DNA of 64,000 nt from Spirosoma rhododendri. Its GTDB lineage: Bacteria; Bacteroidota; Bacteroidia; Cytophagales; Spirosomataceae. Shown piece by piece: positions 44,500-54,794 of this stretch; position 1 is the first letter of the stretch; the number at the start of each line of letters is the position of its first letter. The DNA lies in the NCBI RefSeq assembly GCF_012849055.1, contig NZ_CP051677.1, positions 1,750,501 to 1,814,500 of the forward strand, given 5' to 3'. Below the pieces are notes generated by a model. The model ran no database searches and was not told the DNA's origin. It was given only the letters and a program-made list of their open reading frames with translations. Made by a program: the position numbers and the translations under genes.

Positions 44500-47103
44500 C
44501 TACTCACCTTTCAGGCGCTTGAGCATTTCCTCGAGCGCTTGCAGATCCAGAACCAGTACGTCGCGGGCTTTGCTGCCCTCAAACGGCCCAACGATTCGGG
44601 CGGCTTCCAGTTGATCGATCAGGCGTCCGGCGCGGTTGTAACCCAGCTTGAGCTTGCGCTGAATCAGCGATGTACTACCCTGCTGGTGAATGACAATCAG
44701 TCGGGCGGCTTCGTCGAACATCGGGTCGCGGTTGTCGAGGTCGACATCTTTCTCTTCGCCTTGTCCACCGTCGTCACCAACGAACTCCGGCAACGCGTAG
44801 GCATCGTCATAGCCACGCTGATTGCCCACAAATTCGCAAAGGCCTTCGATCTCGTCGGTGTCTACGAATGGGCATTGCAGGCGGATAATGTCGGAGTTTG
44901 ACGATAACAGCATGTCGCCCATGCCCACCAGCTGTTCGGCCCCGCCCGTATCGAGAATGGTGCGGGAGTCGATCTTGGAGGTTACTTTGAACGACAGCCG
45001 CGCCGGGAAGTTGGCTTTGATCAGACCCGTAATAACGTTGACCGACGGCCGCTGCGTAGCCACGACGAGGTGAATACCGATAGCGCGCGCCAGCTGAGCC
45101 AACCGGGCAATAGGCTGCTCGACTTCTTTACCCGCCGTCATCATCAGGTCGGCCAGCTCGTCGATAATCAACACAATGTACGGCAGGTAGCGGTGCCCTT
45201 TTTCGGGGTTCAGCTTCCGGCGCGTAAACTTGACGTTGTATTCTTTCAGATTGCGGCAGCCCGCTTCTTTCAGCAGGTTGTACCGGTTGTCCATCTCGAT
45301 ACAAAGCGAGTTTAGCGTGTTGACGACCTTCTTCGTGTCGGTGATGATCGGCTCGTCGGAGTCGGGCAGTTTGGCCAGGAAGTGTCGCTCCAGCTTATTG
45401 AACAGGGTTAGTTCTACCTTTTTCGGATCGACCAGTACCAGTTTTAGCTGCGAGGGGTGCTTTTTGTAGATAAGCGATGTCAGCAACACGTTCAACCCCA
45501 CCGACTTACCCTGCCCCGTTGCTCCGGCCATGAGCAGGTGAGGCATCTTGGCAAGGTCAGCCACGTAGATTTCGTTGGAGATCGTCTTGCCCAGCACAAC
45601 CGGCAACTCGAACTTACTGCTACTGAAAATGTCGCTGGTAATGACCGAGCGCATCGATACCATCTCCCGGTTTTTGTTGGGCACCTCAATACCGATCGTA
45701 CCCATGCCTGGCATTGGCGCAATGATCCGAATGCCCAGCGCGGCCAGATTCAGCGCGATATCGTCTTCCAGGCTCTTGATTTTGGAGATACGAACTCCTT
45801 CGGCCGGCACAATTTCGTACAGCGTGACGGTTGGTCCGATGGATGCCTGAATCGAATCGATGCGAATGCCGAAGTTGCGCAGCGTGTTCTCAATCCGTTC
45901 TTTGTTCGCCGTCAACTCATCCGCCGATACCTGCGCCCGCGGGTTGTTCTGGTACTCGGTCAGCAGCTCGTTGGTTGGGTACTGATACTGGGGTAAATCC
46001 AGCGTTGAATCGTACAGGCCATGCTGCGCAACGAGGTCGTCTTCCTCAAACGGGTCGGGCTCGTACGTCGGTGCCGGAGTGGCGCTCAACTCCGTCGGTT
46101 CGGTGGGCGTAACGGGTTCGACATGGCTTTTCACCGTCAGCGGAACCCCCGTCGTCGGCAGGCTCTCCGTGGTCTGAACCGGCTGAACAACTACCGGGTC
46201 AGAAGCGGGAGCGGGAGTTGCCACCGGCTCATCGTCGTCGTCCTCTTCGTCGATAAATGGTTCTGGCTGTGCGTAGAAAGGTTTGGTAGCAGCCACGGGT
46301 TGGTCGGTTGTTTCGGTGCCCGTATCGCTATCCGCGTCGGTATCGCTCGCTGCGCTGGATCGACGGGAGAAAAAATCGGTTGAAAAGCTGGGTAATTGAA
46401 TCGTTCGGATGTCGATGAAGTACACCAGAAACAGAAACAAGCCGAACCCGATAAACGCCAGACTTCCCCAGCCAAACAGACTGTACAGTGCCGAGTTGAA
46501 TTCGTAGCCAATGCCCCCGCTCCAGACGCTGGCTGTTTCGGCAGAGTTCGTCACCAGTACAAAATAACCGATAACCAGACTGCTCCATAGCGCGGTGAAT
46601 AGCAAACCGATTGTGGCCCGGCGCAGGGGAAACGGTTCGGCACCGGTAGCCAGCTTTAGCCCCGCCAGCAGCAGCACAATTGGCAGCGCCAGTGCCCCAA
46701 CGCCAAACCAGCGAAACACAAACACGTGGGCTATATACGCACCCATCAGACCGGCCCAGTTACGGGTCTCAGCACCCGATTCGGCCAGTGGTTCCGACAG
46801 GGCCGACCCAACGACGCTTTGGTCGGCGGGGCCAGTAGTCAGATACGAGACAAAGGCGATAAGCAGGCCCACGGCTACCAGCATCAGCAGAACACCCGTC
46901 AGCAAAATTGACCGTGGATCGTTGAGCCGCCGGCTGATCGACGCGCCGATATTGAACGCCGGCCGGGGGCTGGCGGGCCGGGTCGGACGCGACTGGCGGG
47001 CGGTACCGTTGGTGGGGGAAGGTCTTGGATTTACAGGTCGTGACGTTGTTGGCTGTGCCATAAGTTGAGATAAGGCTGTAGGCGGCAGTGGTAAATTTTC
47101 CAA
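44500..47103 (-). CDS. ftsK: DNA translocase FtsK
   Basis: 867 residues. Four transmembrane helices lie in the first 250 residues (TM1 about 66-88), followed by a long acidic Pro/Thr linker. The motor has the Walker A GATGQGKS near residue 527, Walker B VLIIDELADLMM, and the RecA-like ATQRPSVNVITGLIKANFPAR. The C-terminal gamma winged helix (LIQRKLKLGYNRAGRLIDQLE) would read KOPS-like sites. It coordinates chromosome segregation with division. The start used may be a few residues early, since a Met at 15 (MAQPTTS) is also possible. Confidence 0.96.
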   Translation of the reverse strand: MENLPLPPTALSQLMAQPTTSRPVNPRPSPTNGTARQSRPTRPASPRPAFNIGASISRRLNDPRSILLTGVLLMLVAVGLLIAFVSYLTTGPADQSVVGSALSEPLAESGAETRNWAGLMGAYIAHVFVFRWFGVGALALPIVLLLAGLKLATGAEPFPLRRATIGLLFTALWSSLVIGYFVLVTNSAETASVWSGGIGYEFNSALYSLFGWGSLAFIGFGLFLFLVYFIDIRTIQLPSFSTDFFSRRSSAASDTDADSDTGTETTDQPVAATKPFYAQPEPFIDEEDDDDEPVATPAPASDPVVVQPVQTTESLPTTGVPLTVKSHVEPVTPTEPTELSATPAPTYEPDPFEEDDLVAQHGLYDSTLDLPQYQYPTNELLTEYQNNPRAQVSADELTANKERIENTLRNFGIRIDSIQASIGPTVTLYEIVPAEGVRISKIKSLEDDIALNLAALGIRIIAPMPGMGTIGIEVPNKNREMVSMRSVITSDIFSSSKFELPVVLGKTISNEIYVADLAKMPHLLMAGATGQGKSVGLNVLLTSLIYKKHPSQLKLVLVDPKKVELTLFNKLERHFLAKLPDSDEPIITDTKKVVNTLNSLCIEMDNRYNLLKEAGCRNLKEYNVKFTRRKLNPEKGHRYLPYIVLIIDELADLMMTAGKEVEQPIARLAQLARAIGIHLVVATQRPSVNVITGLIKANFPARLSFKVTSKIDSRTILDTGGAEQLVGMGDMLLSSNSDIIRLQCPFVDTDEIEGLCEFVGNQRGYDDAYALPEFVGDDGGQGEEKDVDLDNRDPMFDEAARLIVIHQQGSTSLIQRKLKLGYNRAGRLIDQLEAARIVGPFEGSKARDVLVLDLQALEEMLKRLKGE

Positions 47104-47205
47104 AATTTACCAAAATCCGGTATGAAAACGTGGGAGCAACGAAAAGAAAGGCCGCCGATGCGATTGTTCGCTTATACGGTCAGGGAGAGGCCCACAAGGT
47201 TCGGC

Positions 47206-48276
47206 TTAGACTGTCGCTGTCAGGGCCGGAGATTTTCTGAGTAACCCCCGGTTGATGCGTTTGGCAACGGCGGGGCCTTCGTAGATAAACCCGGTATACA
47301 ACTGCACCAGGCTGGCCCCGGCTTCGAGTTTCTCACGGGCATCGTCGGCCGAGTTTATCCCGCCCACGCCAATAATCGGAAACGCACCGCCTGACTGCTG
47401 ATGCAGGTAGCGAATAACTTCCGTCGATCGATTCTTGACGGGTTTACCGCTGACTCCGCCCGGCCCCATCTGCTCGACGGCGGGCGCGGGAGTAGCCAGG
47501 TCGGCGCGGCTGATGGTTGTGTTTGTCGCAATGACGCCGGCAATGCCTGTTTCGGCTACAATCGTGATAATGTCGTCTAACTGCCCGTCGGTCAGGTCGG
47601 GGGCGATTTTGAGGAGAATTGGCTTGGCAACGGGCCGGGTTTTGTTTTCGGTTTGCAGGGCCGACAGCAACTGGGTCAGCGGACCGCGCTCCTGCAAATC
47701 ACGCAGCCCAGGCGTGTTGGGTGAGCTGACGTTAACCGCGAAATAATCGACGGCATCAAACAAATCACGGAAGCAGGCCAGGTAATCGGCAATAGCCCGG
47801 TCGTTAGCGGTGTCTTTGTTTTTGCCGATGTTACCACCGATGATTACCCGCCGATTACCTTTGTTTTGGGCGAAATGACGTAGTCGACCAGCCGCCGGAC
47901 CGGCTCCTTTGTTATTGAACCCCATGCGGTTGATAAGTCCCTGATCGGCTTTGAGCCGGAACAGGCGCGGGCGCGGGTTACCCGGTTGGGGGCGGGGGGT
48001 TACCGTACCGATCTCCATGAAGCCAAACCCCAGATCACTCAGTTCGCTGACCAGTTCGGCGTTTTTGTCGAAGCCAGCCGCCAGGCCCACCGGGTTCGGA
48101 AACGTCAGGCCAAACACCGTCCGGGCCAGTCGCGGATCATCGACCGTATAAACTCGTCGGCACAGTGCCGACATGCCCGGCACGGCCAGTACCAGCTTCA
48201 GGGTAGTCGTAGCAAAGTGGTGAATCGTTTCAGCGTCGAACCGAAACAGCAGCGGGAGAATAAGCCGTTTGTACAT
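47206..48276 (-). CDS. pyrD: Dihydroorotate dehydrogenase, quinone-dependent (class 2)
   Basis: 356 residues. It oxidises dihydroorotate to orotate with electrons going to quinone in the membrane. The class 2 N-terminal helix extension is present. [35 protein letters not shown], the catalytic Ser in [32 protein letters not shown] and [27 protein letters not shown] are standard blocks. The gene contains an intact G6 run near 47993, which bears on the frameshift question elsewhere in the window. Confidence 0.97.
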   Translation of the reverse strand: MYKRLILPLLFRFDAETIHHFATTTLKLVLAVPGMSALCRRVYTVDDPRLARTVFGLTFPNPVGLAAGFDKNAELVSELSDLGFGFMEIGTVTPRPQPGNPRPRLFRLKADQGLINRMGFNNKGAGPAAGRLRHFAQNKGNRRVIIGGNIGKNKDTANDRAIADYLACFRDLFDAVDYFAVNVSSPNTPGLRDLQERGPLTQLLSALQTENKTRPVAKPILLKIAPDLTDGQLDDIITIVAETGIAGVIATNTTISRADLATPAPAVEQMGPGGVSGKPVKNRSTEVIRYLHQQSGGAFPIIGVGGINSADDAREKLEAGASLVQLYTGFIYEGPAVAKRINRGLLRKSPALTATV

Positions 48277-48303
48277 ACCCGCAAAAGTACGTCGCCAGTC
48301 GAC

Positions 48304-49191
48304 TTACCCGAACAGGTCCGACGAAAGATAGCGGTCGCCCCGGTCGCAGATGATGCAGACGATCAGCGCATCGGTAACGCCTTCGGCCGCAAGTTCATTG
48401 GCTAACTGTAGCGCTGCCCAGGTAGAACCACCACTGCTCATCCCGGCGAAAACGCCCTCTACGCTGGCCAGCTGACGCGTTGTAGCTACTGCCTGCTCCT
48501 CTGATACCTCGATAACCCGGTCGACACGGGTTGGCTCGAAAATTTTAGGCAGGTATTCGACCGGCCATTTGCGAATACCCGGAATCGATGAGCCGTCGGT
48601 AGGTTGGCAACCCACAATCTGCACATCTGGGTTCTGCTCTTTCAGATAGCGCGACGTCCCCATGATTGTACCCGTCGTACCCATCGACGAAACGAAGTGC
48701 GTAACCGTCCCGTTGGTGTCGCGCCAGATTTCAGGGCCCGTCGTACGGTAGTGCGCCATGTAATTGTCGGGGTTGGCAAACTGATTCAGCAGCAGATACC
48801 CGCCCTTCGCTACCTGCGCTTCGGCGTAATCGCGGGCTGCTTCGATCGTCTCAGTCAGGATAACGGTCGCGCCGAAGGCTTCCATCGTCAGCACCCGTTC
48901 ACGGGTTGAGTTGGCGGGCATAACCAGCTCAATGGGTACGTCGTATAACCGGGCAATCATGGCCAGTGCAATACCTGTGTTGCCGCTCGTCGCTTCTACC
49001 AGTTTAATACCGGGTTTTATTTCGCCCCGGTCCAGCGCCCCCTGAATCATGCTGGCAGCCGCCCGATCTTTGACGCTGCCACCGGGATTGTTGCCTTCCA
49101 GCTTGGCCAAAATTCGGATGGATGGATGAGGATTGAGTCGAGACAATTCAACCATCGGCGTGTTGCCGACGAGTTCAAGCAGGGTAGCCAT
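48304..49191 (-). CDS. cysM: Cysteine synthase B
   Basis: 295 residues. It forms cysteine from O-acetylserine and sulfide or thiosulfate. The PLP Lys lies in NNPGGSVKDRAAASMI, the substrate loop in EATSGNTGIALAM, and the PLP phosphate-binding GMSSGGSTWAAL. MVELSRLNPHPSIRILAKLEG and the C-terminal CIICDRGDRYLSSDLF favour the CysM type over CysK. It is 27 bases from the pyrD start on the same strand. Confidence 0.94.
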   Translation of the reverse strand: MATLLELVGNTPMVELSRLNPHPSIRILAKLEGNNPGGSVKDRAAASMIQGALDRGEIKPGIKLVEATSGNTGIALAMIARLYDVPIELVMPANSTRERVLTMEAFGATVILTETIEAARDYAEAQVAKGGYLLLNQFANPDNYMAHYRTTGPEIWRDTNGTVTHFVSSMGTTGTIMGTSRYLKEQNPDVQIVGCQPTDGSSIPGIRKWPVEYLPKIFEPTRVDRVIEVSEEQAVATTRQLASVEGVFAGMSSGGSTWAALQLANELAAEGVTDALIVCIICDRGDRYLSSDLFG

Positions 49192-49444
49192 GCGAAAAAA
49201 TAAGTATTCAGGAATCTGTCAAAGAAAGGAAGAACAACCCGATTAAGTTCGGAACAGACCCCGTAGACCCCGGCAGAACAGCCTGGTATCTACCTATTCA
49301 TACAGACGTATGCATTTTTACGTCCTTTGCGTGTATTTCTATTGTACGGTACGGAAGATTTGCCTAAACTTGTTCACGCTGATACCCGGCGGTGGTTAAT
49401 ACCACTACGGCTCAGCGACTAATCCACATCATACTGATTGTTTT

Positions 49445-49915
49445 ATGAAGAAGGCCAAAAGCCCCGAACTGCGCCCGCTGAGCGGTGCCAGTGTTGAGCA
49501 GATCGCTCAACAGTTTGCCATTCCCGACCTCACACTGCCGTTCTGGCGGTTTCGTCGGAAAATGCCCGCCCACCGCATCGTGCGGCTTGAAGGGGAAGGC
49601 AATTACACCTTGTTTCATTTTGCCGACGGTAGCCAGTTGATGGTGTCGCTGACGCTGAAAAAAATGCAGAGCCGTTTACCGGCTAACGTGTTTGTCCGGC
49701 TACACAAGAAAAACATCATCAACCTGATGTACCTCAACGACATTCATCCCGATCGCTTCAGCACCGGCAAGTCGCAGCTGAGCGTCAGTTTGATAAACGG
49801 TGATCGGGTAGAGGTATCGCGACGCAAAGCCAGCGAGTTCATTCAGCAGGTGCGCGGTTTCCGGCAGGAGTTGCTAACGATGAACTCAGCAGCAGGCACT
49901 GTTCCTATGGCTTAG
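49445..49915 (+). CDS. Stand-alone LytTR DNA-binding protein
   Basis: 156 residues consisting mainly of one LytTR domain: HRIVRLEGEGNYTLFHFADGSQLMVSLTLKKMQSRLP, VFVRLHKKNIINLMYLN and the basic C-terminal GDRVEVSRRKASEF. There is no receiver domain and no membrane segment. LytTR proteins bind DNA through a beta-type fold and usually answer to a sensor kinase; here the signal input is unknown. The gene is monocistronic with a terminator hairpin after it. Confidence 0.9.
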   Translation: MKKAKSPELRPLSGASVEQIAQQFAIPDLTLPFWRFRRKMPAHRIVRLEGEGNYTLFHFADGSQLMVSLTLKKMQSRLPANVFVRLHKKNIINLMYLNDIHPDRFSTGKSQLSVSLINGDRVEVSRRKASEFIQQVRGFRQELLTMNSAAGTVPMA

Positions 49916-49935
49916 TCAATCGGATAGTTTGGTAA

Positions 49936-49968
49936 AAAAGAGGAGATAGCCCGGCTGTCTCCTCTTTC
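49936..49968. terminator. Intrinsic terminator after the LytTR gene
   Basis: AAAGAGGAGA at 49937-49946 pairs with TCTCCTCTTT at 49958-49967, with further pairing inside and one T-G mismatch. A and T runs flank it. Confidence 0.8.
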
Positions 49969-50010
49969 TATTTACGGCGGATATAGCCTGTCTGAAATAG
50001 AAAGGTTTTT

Positions 50011-50018
50011 TACCTTTG
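50011..50018 (+). promoter_or_regulatory. -7 box TACCTTTG for the exonuclease gene
   Basis: TACCTTTG at 50011-50018, 31 bases before the ATG at 50050. The T-rich stretch at 50005-50010 precedes it. Confidence 0.5.
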
Positions 50019-50049
50019 TGTACTAACCGGCTAACTAACCGGCGTAGTT

Positions 50050-50862
50050 ATGACGCATCAACTTGTACTTCGTAAGCCACTGGCTTTCTTTGATCTCGAA
50101 ACAACGGGCATCAACACCGCAAAAGATCGGATTATCGACATCTGTATCGTGAAGGCTATGCCCGGCGGGGAGGTCATTACGAAATCGCAGCGCATCAACC
50201 CCGGTATGCCTATCCCGATCGAGTCGAGCCTGATTCATGGGCTATACGACCCCGATGTAGCTGACTGCCCCCCTTTTAAAGCCGTTGCCAAAGGGCTGGC
50301 GCAGTTTATGGAAGGTTGTGATCTGGCCGGGTTCAACAGCAATCGGTTCGATGTGCCGCTGCTCGTCGAGGAGTTTCTGCGGGCCGACGTTAGCTTCGAC
50401 GTACGCAACCGGCGGCTGATCGATGCGCAGCGCATTTTCCATCTGATGGAGCCGCGCAACCTGTCGGCAGCCTACAAATTTTACTGCAACAAAGAACTTA
50501 TCGGGGCACACGGAGCCGAAGCCGACACGCTGGCGACGCTCGAAGTGCTCGACGCGCAGGTGCAGCGGTACGTGGGGATGGTGGCGAAAGCCGACAGCGG
50601 GGCCGACCTGATTTTCAACAACGACGTTGATATGCTGCACCAGCTGACGGCCAACAAAAACGTGGATCTGGCCGGGCGTATCGTGCTGAACGACAAGGGC
50701 GAAGAGGTTGTCAACTTCGGGAAGAACAAGGGCGTGCCGGTGCTGGAGGTGTTCAAGAAAGAGCCGTCGTTCTTCGACTGGGTGCAGAAAGGTGATTTTC
50801 CGCTCGATACCAAGCGCCGACTGACCGAAATCAGGCTGCGAACACTCAGTCAGGGCAAGTAG
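50050..50862 (+). CDS. DnaQ-like 3'-5' exonuclease
   Basis: 270 residues. DEDDh exonuclease motifs: ExoI AFFDLETTGINTAKDRIIDI, ExoII LAGFNSNRFDVPLLVEEFL, and ExoIII HGAEADTLATLEVLD. This fits the epsilon/DnaQ fold. The C-terminal third (from about 185) has NKNVDLAGRIVLNDKGEEVVNFGKNKGVPVLEVF and is often found in Bacteroidota exonuclease homologues; I do not assign it a function. Role in proofreading or repair is inferred. The nuo genes follow after 65 bases with their own promoter box. Confidence 0.9.
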   Translation: MTHQLVLRKPLAFFDLETTGINTAKDRIIDICIVKAMPGGEVITKSQRINPGMPIPIESSLIHGLYDPDVADCPPFKAVAKGLAQFMEGCDLAGFNSNRFDVPLLVEEFLRADVSFDVRNRRLIDAQRIFHLMEPRNLSAAYKFYCNKELIGAHGAEADTLATLEVLDAQVQRYVGMVAKADSGADLIFNNDVDMLHQLTANKNVDLAGRIVLNDKGEEVVNFGKNKGVPVLEVFKKEPSFFDWVQKGDFPLDTKRRLTEIRLRTLSQGK

Positions 50863-50893
50863 CGGCCTTTTACCCGACTAATTGAATAATAAT

Positions 50894-50901
50894 TACCTTT
50901 G
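50894..50901 (+). promoter_or_regulatory. -7 box TACCTTTG for nuoKLMN
   Basis: TACCTTTG followed by GCGGC, 26 bases before the nuoK ATG. It would start a transcript of the last four nuo genes, separate from the rest of the complex I genes, which are not in the window. Confidence 0.5.
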
Positions 50902-50927
50902 CGGCACCTTCTATTAACCGGCAAACC

Positions 50928-51272
50928 ATGCAACCCTCGCAGGACGTTCTCATACCGGAAGTCATTCAGCAAATTCCCCTCACGTATTACCTCATTCTAA
51001 GCACGGTACTGTTTATCATCGGTGTGATCGGGGTGCTGACCCGGCGCAACGCCATCATCATCTTCATGTCGATTGAGTTGATGCTGAACGCGGTTAACCT
51101 GCTGCTGATTGCCTTTTCGTCGTACCGGTCTGATTCGGCTGGTCAGGTATTCGTCTTTTTTATCATGGCTGTAGCGGCTGCGGAAGTATCCGTCGGGCTG
51201 GCTATTATTGTGATGATTTACCGCAACACGCGCTCGATCGACGTCGGACTCCTTAACAAATTGAAGTGGTAG
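50928..51272 (+). CDS. nuoK: NADH-quinone oxidoreductase subunit K
   Basis: 114 residues with three transmembrane helices. The second helix carries [13 protein letters not shown] with the conserved membrane Glu and third-helix [14 protein letters not shown] the second one, both needed for proton movement. It leads the membrane-arm genes nuoK-L-M-N, each spaced by about 43-46 bases. No nuoJ precedes it, so the complex I genes are split at this point. Confidence 0.96.
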   Translation: MQPSQDVLIPEVIQQIPLTYYLILSTVLFIIGVIGVLTRRNAIIIFMSIELMLNAVNLLLIAFSSYRSDSAGQVFVFFIMAVAAAEVSVGLAIIVMIYRNTRSIDVGLLNKLKW

Positions 51273-51314
51273 CAGCCGCCCGGCTGGTCATATTGCTTAT
51301 TCGCTCAGGCCCTT

Positions 51315-53225
51315 ATGCAGTTAGGATTACTCTGTGCTCTTATTCCCCTTCTCCCGCTAATCGGCTTCGTTATCAACGGGGTTGGCTTTCGGCGGGTACC
51401 GACCGCACTGGTCGGCGGTATCGCAACGGTGGCGGTGCTGGCTTCGTTTCTGATCGTCGTATCGCTGTTTACGGGTTTTGCGCCCGAAGCCGGTCCGCAG
51501 ATCGTTCACTTGTTTGACTGGATCAGCGTCGGTGACCTGCGCATCCCGTTTTCGTTTCAGATCGATCAGCTCAGTCTGCTGATGCTGCTCGTTGTAACGG
51601 GCGTCGGTACGCTGATTCACCTGTACAGTATCGGCTACATGCATCACGACGAAGGATTTGGCAAGTTCATGGCGTTCCTGAACCTGTTTATCTTCTTCAT
51701 GCTATTGCTGGTGATGGGGTCTAACTACGTCATCATGTTTATTGGCTGGGAAGGCGTGGGGCTGTGCTCGTACCTGCTCATCGGCTTCTGGAACAAGAAC
51801 GTCAGCTACAACAATGCCGCCCGGAAAGCTTTTGTGATGAACCGCATCGGTGACCTCGGCTTCCTGCTCGGTATTTTCACGATCATCAATACCTTCGGGA
51901 CGGTCGAGTACGTCGACGTGTTCAAGCAAGCCACGAGCCTGCCGATGGGCGATAGTACGGTGCTGGTTATTGCGCTGCTGCTGTTCGTCGGGGCGATGGG
52001 TAAGTCGGCGCAGGTGCCGCTGTATACGTGGCTCCCCGACGCGATGGCCGGTCCGACGCCGGTGTCGGCCCTGATTCACGCGGCTACGATGGTCACGGCG
52101 GGAATCTACATGGTCGTGCGGTCGAACGTACTGTATACGCTGGCACCGGCAGCCCTCGAATTGATCGGTGTTATCGCGATCATCACGGCCCTGCTGGCCG
52201 CTTCGATAGGTCTGTTGCAGAACGACATTAAGAAAGTGCTGGCTTACTCGACAGTGTCGCAGCTTGGCTATATGTTTTTGGGTCTGAGCGCGACGGCCTA
52301 TACCGCCGGCATGTTCCACGTTATCACCCACGCGTTCTTCAAAGCCCTACTGTTCCTCGGTGCCGGTAGCGTGATTCACGCCATGTCCGACGAACAGGAT
52401 ATTCGCAAAATGGGTGGCCTGCGCAAGTCGCTGCCGATTACGTTTATCACCTTCTCTATCGGTACGTGGGCCATTGCGGGTCTGCCGCCGTTCGCGGGTT
52501 TCTTCTCGAAAGATGAAATTCTGGCGCACGTCTTCGAGCACAGTAAAGTGCTCTGGGCACTGGGCGTGCTGGGCTCCGCGCTGACGTCGTTCTATATGTT
52601 CCGGCTGCTGTTCCTGACGTTCTTCGGTGAATTCCGGGGCACGGAGGAGCAGAAGCATCACCTGCACGAATCACCCGCGACGATGACGATTCCGCTGATC
52701 GTGCTGGCAATTTTGTCGGCTATCGGTGGTGCGCTGAACCTGCCGGGTGGTGGGTGGCTGGGTCACTTCCTAGAGCCGATCTTCGAAGGGTCGCGGCAGG
52801 TGAATCCCGAAGCCTTCGCTGAATCGGTGGGTGAGTCGAGCACGGAGTATGTGCTGATGGCGGTGTCGGCCGGGGTTGCCCTGCTGGCGCTGATCGTGGC
52901 CTACATCATGTACATCAGCCGAAAGGCCGTACCCGCGCCCAACGAAGCCGACCGGTCGCTGCCGGAGCAGGTTATCTACAACAAATACTACGTCGACGAA
53001 CTGTACGAAACGATCATCGTCCGGCCGATCCGGAGCATGGGCGATACGTTCTACAGCTTCGGTGAGTTCGCCGTCGATGGCGTCGTCAACGGGGTAGCCT
53101 GGGGCGTTAAGCAGGGTTCGGCGCAGCTACGCCGGTTGCAGAGCGGCTCGATTGGCTTCTATGTGTTTGCGATGGTGCTGAGTATCGTGCTCATTTTCGC
53201 GCTGCGGTTTTTCATTCGGTTCTAA
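51315..53225 (+). CDS. nuoL: NADH-quinone oxidoreductase subunit L
   Basis: 636 residues, antiporter-like. Blocks visible: FIGWEGVGLCSYLLIGFW, the broken-helix lysine region VGAMGKSAQVPLYTWLPDAMAGPTPVSALIHAATMV, LAYSTVSQLGYMFLGL and FSKDEILAHVF. A C-terminal amphipathic helix and final transmembrane segment (DTFYSFGEFAVDGVVNG to FALRFFIRF) match the long lateral helix of NuoL. Part of the proton-pumping membrane arm. Confidence 0.97.
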   Translation: MQLGLLCALIPLLPLIGFVINGVGFRRVPTALVGGIATVAVLASFLIVVSLFTGFAPEAGPQIVHLFDWISVGDLRIPFSFQIDQLSLLMLLVVTGVGTLIHLYSIGYMHHDEGFGKFMAFLNLFIFFMLLLVMGSNYVIMFIGWEGVGLCSYLLIGFWNKNVSYNNAARKAFVMNRIGDLGFLLGIFTIINTFGTVEYVDVFKQATSLPMGDSTVLVIALLLFVGAMGKSAQVPLYTWLPDAMAGPTPVSALIHAATMVTAGIYMVVRSNVLYTLAPAALELIGVIAIITALLAASIGLLQNDIKKVLAYSTVSQLGYMFLGLSATAYTAGMFHVITHAFFKALLFLGAGSVIHAMSDEQDIRKMGGLRKSLPITFITFSIGTWAIAGLPPFAGFFSKDEILAHVFEHSKVLWALGVLGSALTSFYMFRLLFLTFFGEFRGTEEQKHHLHESPATMTIPLIVLAILSAIGGALNLPGGGWLGHFLEPIFEGSRQVNPEAFAESVGESSTEYVLMAVSAGVALLALIVAYIMYISRKAVPAPNEADRSLPEQVIYNKYYVDELYETIIVRPIRSMGDTFYSFGEFAVDGVVNGVAWGVKQGSAQLRRLQSGSIGFYVFAMVLSIVLIFALRFFIRF

Positions 53226-53270
53226 CGAATTCGGCAGGGTTTTTCTGCTCGTCTGCTTTCATACGCATCT

Positions 53271-54749
53271 ATGCTCACGCTTGCTCTGATTCTTTTTCCC
53301 GCGCTCGCAGCCTGCCTGCTGCTGTTCACCAACGGTAGTATGTCCCGGCAGCTGGCGTTTGGCGCGGCACTGGTCGAAACCGCCCTCGTCGTCTTTATCT
53401 TCAACAAGTTTCTGCCCACCCCGGCCTCGCAGTTCGGCTTCGACTACCCCTGGATTCCGTCGCTCGGCATCCGGCTCAGCGCGGGTATCGACGGTATCAG
53501 CCTGCTGCTTACCCTGCTGACCGGTATTCTGGTACCGCTGATCGTACTGTCGACGTTTAACCGCAACTACGAGCGGCCGGGTACGTTCTACGCGCTGATG
53601 CTGTTCATGCAGTCGGCCCTGATGGGGGTATTCACCGCCCGCGACGGCTTCCTGTTTTACTTCTTTTTCGAAGCGGCCCTGATTCCGATTTACTTCCTCG
53701 CGGCTATGTGGGGTGGTGCCAACCGGATTCCGGTCACGTTCAAATTCTTTATCTACACCATTTTCGGCAGCCTGTTTATGCTGCTGACACTGGTGTATCT
53801 GTATTACCAAACTCCCGCAACGGCCACGTCGCTGCATTCGTCGGCAATTGTCGATTTCTACAAGTTGAACCTGTCGGCGTCGGCGCAGGGGTGGGTATTC
53901 TGGGGTCTGTTTATTGCCTTTGCGATTAAAATGCCGGTGTTCCCGTTCCACACCTGGCAACCTGATACCTACGTTGAATCGCCAACGCCCGCAACGATGC
54001 TGCTGGCGGGTATCATGCTGAAAATGGGTATCTACGGCCTGATCCGGTTGCTGCTGCCTGTTACCCCGCTGGGTATCGAAACTTGGGGGCAAACGGCCGT
54101 GATCCTGTCGGTGATCGGTATCGTATACGGATCGATTATCGCGATCCGGCAGCGCGACATGAAGCGGCTCATTGCCTACTCGTCGTTTTCGCACGTTGGG
54201 CTGATGGCGGCTGGTGTCTTTTCGCAGACCGAAACAGGTTTGCAGGGCGCACTGATTCAGATGCTGGCCCACGGTATCAACGTGGTCGGTCTGTTCTTCG
54301 TCGCCGACGTGATCTACTCGCGCACCGACACCCGCCAACTCGATCAACTCGGCGGCATCACCCGTACGACACCTAAGCTGACGGTCTACTTCATGATTAT
54401 GATGCTGGGTAGCGTGGCCCTGCCGCTGACCAACGGGTTCATCGGCGAATTCCTGCTGCTGCACGGCGTCTACACCTACAATCACTACATCGGTTTGGCG
54501 GCTGGCTTCACGATTATCTTCGGGGCGGTGTACCTGCTGCGGATGTTCCAGAAAGCGATGTTCGGCCCAACCAACGCCCGTACCGAATCATTCGCCGACC
54601 TGACGATGTCGGAAAGCTGGGTATTCGTACCGCTGGTGGTGCTGGTGTTCTGGATGGGTATTTACCCGACTACGTTCATGAAAATGACCGAACCGGCGGT
54701 TGCCAACCTGATGAAATTTGTTGGCAACACTGCCATTTCGATGAAATAA
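53271..54749 (+). CDS. nuoM: NADH-quinone oxidoreductase subunit M
   Basis: 492 residues, about 14 transmembrane helices. Conserved features: FFFEAALIPIYFLAAMWGG with the first-channel Glu, AIKMPVFPFHTWQPDTYVESPTPATMLLAGIMLKMGIYG with the channel Lys, and IAYSSFSHVGLMAAGVF. A long reading frame on the other strand (53259-54485) is a composition artefact. It is 45 bases after nuoL and 45 before nuoN. Confidence 0.97.
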   Translation: MLTLALILFPALAACLLLFTNGSMSRQLAFGAALVETALVVFIFNKFLPTPASQFGFDYPWIPSLGIRLSAGIDGISLLLTLLTGILVPLIVLSTFNRNYERPGTFYALMLFMQSALMGVFTARDGFLFYFFFEAALIPIYFLAAMWGGANRIPVTFKFFIYTIFGSLFMLLTLVYLYYQTPATATSLHSSAIVDFYKLNLSASAQGWVFWGLFIAFAIKMPVFPFHTWQPDTYVESPTPATMLLAGIMLKMGIYGLIRLLLPVTPLGIETWGQTAVILSVIGIVYGSIIAIRQRDMKRLIAYSSFSHVGLMAAGVFSQTETGLQGALIQMLAHGINVVGLFFVADVIYSRTDTRQLDQLGGITRTTPKLTVYFMIMMLGSVALPLTNGFIGEFLLLHGVYTYNHYIGLAAGFTIIFGAVYLLRMFQKAMFGPTNARTESFADLTMSESWVFVPLVVLVFWMGIYPTTFMKMTEPAVANLMKFVGNTAISMK

Positions 54750-54794
54750 AGTTGACCCGACGGGTAGCCTGCTGCCCGTCAAAACCATACATCA

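Noticed and set aside
53259..54485. Long minus-strand reading frame (408 codons) opposite nuoM
   Set aside because: It lies wholly inside nuoM, is rich in Gln, Arg and His as expected for the antisense of a GC-rich membrane-protein gene, and has no family motif.
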